From: Lentisphaerae bacterium GWF2_45_14
Lineage (GTDB): Bacteria > Verrucomicrobiota > Lentisphaeria > Victivallales > GWF2-45-14
Assembly (NCBI GenBank): GCA_001804785.1
Contig: MHBG01000111.1
Location: 1-64,000, forward strand
DNA length: 64,000 nucleotides
Reading direction: 5' to 3'
This document shows, one piece after another, positions 61,652 through 64,000 of this stretch. The stretch's first letter is position 1, and each line of letters opens with the position of its first letter. A program made the position numbers and the translations under genes. A model generated the notes under the pieces. That model saw only the letters and a list, made by a program, of their open reading frames with translations, had not been told where the DNA came from and did not search any database.

Positions 61652-61815
61652 AGCAGACGGGATACAGGCTGCATTTTTATGTGGGTACGTGATTCGAGAA
61701 TCATGGAACCCGAAAAGGAGATTAGCGTCAGACCTGTTTCCGAAGCGCCACCGTAAAGACGGCAGAAGCCGGACTTTGTATAGGAGAATGTTTGGCCCGA
61801 AATAGCACGTCTGCT
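61652..61815 (+). ncRNA. candidate bridge RNA of the IS110 element
   Basis: AGCAGACG (61652-61659) pairs with CGTCTGCT (61808-61815) and closes the domain. Inside, ACAGGCTG (61664-61671) pairs with CAG-A-CCTGT (61729-61737). This leaves an internal loop of 11 nt (61672-61682) and 17 nt (61712-61728) below an apical stem (GGGT/ACCC, TGATTC/GAATCA), which resembles a target-binding loop. The second half (61738-61807) carries the two segments matching the element's right and left ends, as expected of a donor-binding loop. A separate 6-bp GAAA-tetraloop hairpin (61817-61832) follows before the transposase. Bridge RNAs lie 5' of the transposase in IS110-group elements. Confidence 0.7.
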
Positions 61816-61842
61816 TCGATCTGAAAAGATCGGAGAGAAAAA

Positions 61843-62868
61843 ATGAAGAAGTCAAAAAGGTATCTGGGCGTGGACTTGCACAGGACGCAGTTCACGGTGT
61901 GCGAAAGGAACGAAAAGGGCGAAGAAAAATTATGTCGTTATCACATCAAGGAACTGGAAGAGTTCGCTTCTAAACTGGACCGGAATGTTGAAATTGCGGT
62001 TGAAGCGACAGGGAACACGAAATTCTTCTGTGATGTGGTAAAAAAGAAAGCCGGAAAACTTGTAGTTATAAATCCGCATCAGTTTAAAGTGATAAGTAAA
62101 TCGGTAAAAAAGACTGATGAAAACGATGCAAAAACAATAGCACTGTTTCTCGAAAAGGACATGCTGCCGGAGATAAGGATGAAAGACGATCTGCACGCGA
62201 AAATATCGAGTCTGGTACAGACAAGGGAGAAGCTTGTCCGGCTCCGTACCGCGCTCAAGAACAAGATCAATAACATCTTTTCTTCCAACATGATGCCGCT
62301 TGAAAAAGAAAGCATGAGCAGCGAAAAAGGATTGAGAAAAATACTTTCCGCGACCTTTGATCCGATAACCGATGTGGAACTCCGGGTAATGGTTTCTGAG
62401 ATCCGGAATCTCAATAACAGTATCAAAGAACTTGACGACGCCATCGCCGAGAACGGGAATAAACTTGAAGGGCATAAAAACCTCACCAGCATCAAAGGAA
62501 TAGGAGACAAAGGTTCGGCAATACTTCTTTCCGTAATCGGCAACGTTCATGACTTCAGCAATAAGAACAAACTTGCCGCATATTTCGGAATAGTTCCACG
62601 GGTGAGCAATTCGAATGAGACAGTTCATCATGGAAGAATCACAAAAAATGGGAGCAAAATAGGACGTTCGACACTTGTCCAATGTTCCTTGATTGCGAAA
62701 CGCTATTGCAAACCGTTACGCGATTATCATGAGAGGATAAAAAGCCGACGCGGAGGCGGTAAAGTAAATATCGCGCTGGCTCGCAAGTTCCTGGACATCA
62801 TTTACTATACGCTTAAAAACGATAAAGTGTTCGAAGACTTCCCGACTTTCAAACTGGTGGAGTCTTGA
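61843..62868 (+). CDS. IS110-family transposase (DEDD recombinase)
   Basis: The 341-residue protein has the RuvC-like DEDD domain: Asp11 in YLGVDLHRTQ, Glu54 in AVEATGN, and Asp92 and Asp95 in KKTDENDAKT. A coiled-coil middle follows. The C-terminal Tnp domain has SIKGIGDKGSAILLSVIG, AYFGIVPRVSNS and the catalytic Ser candidate 271 in ITKNGSKIGRS. It should catalyse RNA-guided recombination together with the bridge RNA. GGAGAG lies 5 nt before the ATG. The gene appears intact. Confidence 0.95.
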   Translation: MKKSKRYLGVDLHRTQFTVCERNEKGEEKLCRYHIKELEEFASKLDRNVEIAVEATGNTKFFCDVVKKKAGKLVVINPHQFKVISKSVKKTDENDAKTIALFLEKDMLPEIRMKDDLHAKISSLVQTREKLVRLRTALKNKINNIFSSNMMPLEKESMSSEKGLRKILSATFDPITDVELRVMVSEIRNLNNSIKELDDAIAENGNKLEGHKNLTSIKGIGDKGSAILLSVIGNVHDFSNKNKLAAYFGIVPRVSNSNETVHHGRITKNGSKIGRSTLVQCSLIAKRYCKPLRDYHERIKSRRGGGKVNIALARKFLDIIYYTLKNDKVFEDFPTFKLVES

Positions 62869-62927
62869 TATAAAAACGTTAAAATTTTTCAGAACGAAGT
62901 AGAAAACTATCATAGGAGAATGATATT

Positions 62928-63992
62928 ATGAGCAGTAGAAAGAGAATAAATGACGCATTCGTGCATAGGAAGCCGGACAGGACGCCGGTCTTTGAGTATG
63001 TTTTAAACTCTGATGAAATTACAAAGCGTATTCTTGGAAGACCTGTGTCTTATTTGCACTGGGAGGAATGCGTAAAGGAAAAAGGATGGGAAAAAGCCCT
63101 CAGGCAATATGCAATCGACAGACTCGATATAGCCGAATTTTTCGGGCATGACATGCTTTATCAGGTACGAAGTCCAGTTCCGCCCCGAAAAGAAAAAACT
63201 ATCGAAGAAAAGCAGCCAGAAACTGACGACCCTGTCGAAAAATTGGAAAGAAGGAATAGGCTGAAACGCGAATTCCGAATAGAAATTGCTTCGGAATCGA
63301 TGATCATATATGATTTTCTGAAAGAAGAAATGCTACGACGGAATATTGATCTGCCAATCCTGGCTCCCGCATATTGCCATGGAGTCTGGACGGATATTGA
63401 TCTTATGCAGGTAATGCTGCTTGCTCCGGAGCTTGCCCATGAACACTTTTCACTGGCTTCTGAAACGGCTATACGCCTTATAGATGAATACCTTAAACAT
63501 GGCATTGACCTATTCGGAATAGGCGGCGATTTTGCTGGGAACTCCCCTCTTATTTCACCGGAAAGCTACAGGACTTTCATAATGCCGGAACTGAAAAAAC
63601 TTTCCAATAAAGTTCACGCATCCGGGAAACTCGCAATAAATGCAAGCGACGGAAATCTGTGGAGCGTGATCGACGATTTTCTCATCGAGTCAGAGGTCGA
63701 CGGTTATCTTGAAATAGATCTTCATGCAGGAATGGAATTGAAAAAACTTAAACAGTCATATGGCGAACGGATAACCTTTCTCGGCAATCTGGACTGCGGA
63801 AATACTTTAAGCTTCGCATCGCCGGAAAAAATCCGGGATTCTGTTATCAAGTGCCTTGAAGACGGGACTGGAAACGGAGGGCATATTCTTACGGCAAGCA
63901 ACGCGATAACGGAAAGTGTTCCGCCGGAAAACTATATAGCTGTGACAAATGCTTACAGGGAATATTTTTCACTTGAGAAAATTAAATTATAA
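62928..63992 (+). CDS. UroD-family (uroporphyrinogen decarboxylase-like) protein
   Basis: The 354-residue protein has the UroD/MtaA barrel pattern: RINDAFVHRKPDRTPVFEY at the N-terminus, DLFGIGGDFAGNSPLISPES, HASGKLAINASDGN and ITFLGNLDCGNTLSFASPE. True UroD makes haem precursors, but this branch, common beside sugar genes in PVC bacteria, is more like corrinoid-dependent methyltransferases. The HASG segment lacks the Cys of the zinc site of MtaA-type enzymes, so neither activity is assured. Its ribosome site AGGAG (62914-62918) lies in the right end of the IS element. AAGGAG at the window edge suggests another gene follows. Confidence 0.87.
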   Translation: MSSRKRINDAFVHRKPDRTPVFEYVLNSDEITKRILGRPVSYLHWEECVKEKGWEKALRQYAIDRLDIAEFFGHDMLYQVRSPVPPRKEKTIEEKQPETDDPVEKLERRNRLKREFRIEIASESMIIYDFLKEEMLRRNIDLPILAPAYCHGVWTDIDLMQVMLLAPELAHEHFSLASETAIRLIDEYLKHGIDLFGIGGDFAGNSPLISPESYRTFIMPELKKLSNKVHASGKLAINASDGNLWSVIDDFLIESEVDGYLEIDLHAGMELKKLKQSYGERITFLGNLDCGNTLSFASPEKIRDSVIKCLEDGTGNGGHILTASNAITESVPPENYIAVTNAYREYFSLEKIKL

Positions 63993-64000
63993 AAGGAGAT

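Larger units (their letters stand above)
61599..62924 (+). mobile_element. IS110-family insertion sequence, about 1.33 kb
   Basis: The element comprises a non-coding left end of about 245 nt, a 341-residue DEDD transposase and a short right end of about 55 nt. Boundaries are inferred from two matches to the non-coding RNA region. ATTTCGG at 61599-61605 is complementary to 61797-61803. ATAGGAGAATG at 62912-62922 equals 61780-61790. GAT occurs at both ends (61598-61600 and 62922-62924) and would contain the core dinucleotide. Excision leaves lacI 13 nt from the UroD-family gene. No terminal inverted repeats are visible, as usual for the IS110 group. Exact ends are uncertain by 1-3 nt. Confidence 0.8.

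Noticed and set aside
61930-62682. 250-codon reverse-strand ORF opposite the IS110 transposase
   Set aside because: Mirror of the transposase codons, no ribosome site, no recognisable domain.
1-64000. CRISPR arrays, tRNA or rRNA genes
   Set aside because: I scanned intergenic stretches for regularly spaced repeats and for T-arm-like motifs and found none. This is by eye, not by a covariance search.

Overview
The window looks like a chromosomal segment of a Gram-negative member of the PVC group, most likely a Lentisphaerota/Victivallales-type bacterium. This is inferred from gene content, not from a marker tree. An outer membrane is implied by lipid A synthesis (lpxB) and several lipoprotein signals. 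A class III glutamine synthetase, a DUF4838 protein, GntR-LacI and LacI regulators, Gfo/Idh/MocA oxidoreductases and a UroD-family protein fit a glycan-degrading lifestyle. GC content is moderate. I see no tRNA, rRNA or CRISPR array. Coding density is high and few intergenic stretches reach 300 bases.

Layout. 1-7410: translation and RNA-processing operon nusA-infB-rbfA-nrnA-truB plus an unrecognised 478-residue protein; no rimP lies directly upstream of nusA. 7411-16500: mixed housekeeping genes (pyrH, a Gfo/Idh oxidoreductase with ispE, a glycosyltransferase-proC-uppP operon, an isochorismatase-type hydrolase with a lone receiver protein), an IS4-type transposase remnant, an exported hydrolase and a DUF202 protein. 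16500-25050: ferredoxin, oxidoreductase, MscS channel closely followed by argG, then a regulator-epimerase-exported glycan-binding protein operon. 25080-29850: a 1324-residue hybrid sensor kinase and a DUF3313 lipoprotein. 29997-33145: rsmG and ligA. 33134-34747: a small regulatory island with a CI/LexA-like S24 repressor, a divergent excisionase-like HTH gene and a zinc-ribbon HTH gene, separated by repeated TAAACA sites. 34828-38816: a sensor kinase convergent with a receiver-Ser/Thr-kinase fusion. 38999-43295: DUF4838 protein, IclR regulator (apparently leaderless) and FAD-dependent oxidoreductase. 43305-50461: a ketoacyl synthase, glnN, lpxB, rubrerythrin, corrinoid adenosyltransferase and a HAD phosphatase. 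50468-55547: another hybrid kinase, phosphofructokinase, a membrane-anchored TPR-like protein and an rRNA methyltransferase. 55571-59127: a second receiver-Ser/Thr-kinase fusion in an operon with a lipoprotein and a deacetylase-like protein. 59383-64000: an AGE epimerase-LacI-UroD operon with a clear promoter and a perfect 16-bp operator, split by an IS110-family element.

The strongest unusual signal is that IS110 element. Its 5' non-coding end folds on paper into a closed domain of about 165 nt with two inner hairpin regions. One loop segment repeats 11 nt of the element's right end in the same sense, and a nearby 7-nt segment is complementary to the left end. That is the arrangement expected of the donor-binding loop of a bridge RNA. 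The two ends so defined share the trinucleotide GAT. Removing the element restores a lacI-uroD gap of 13 nt, so the boundaries are internally consistent.
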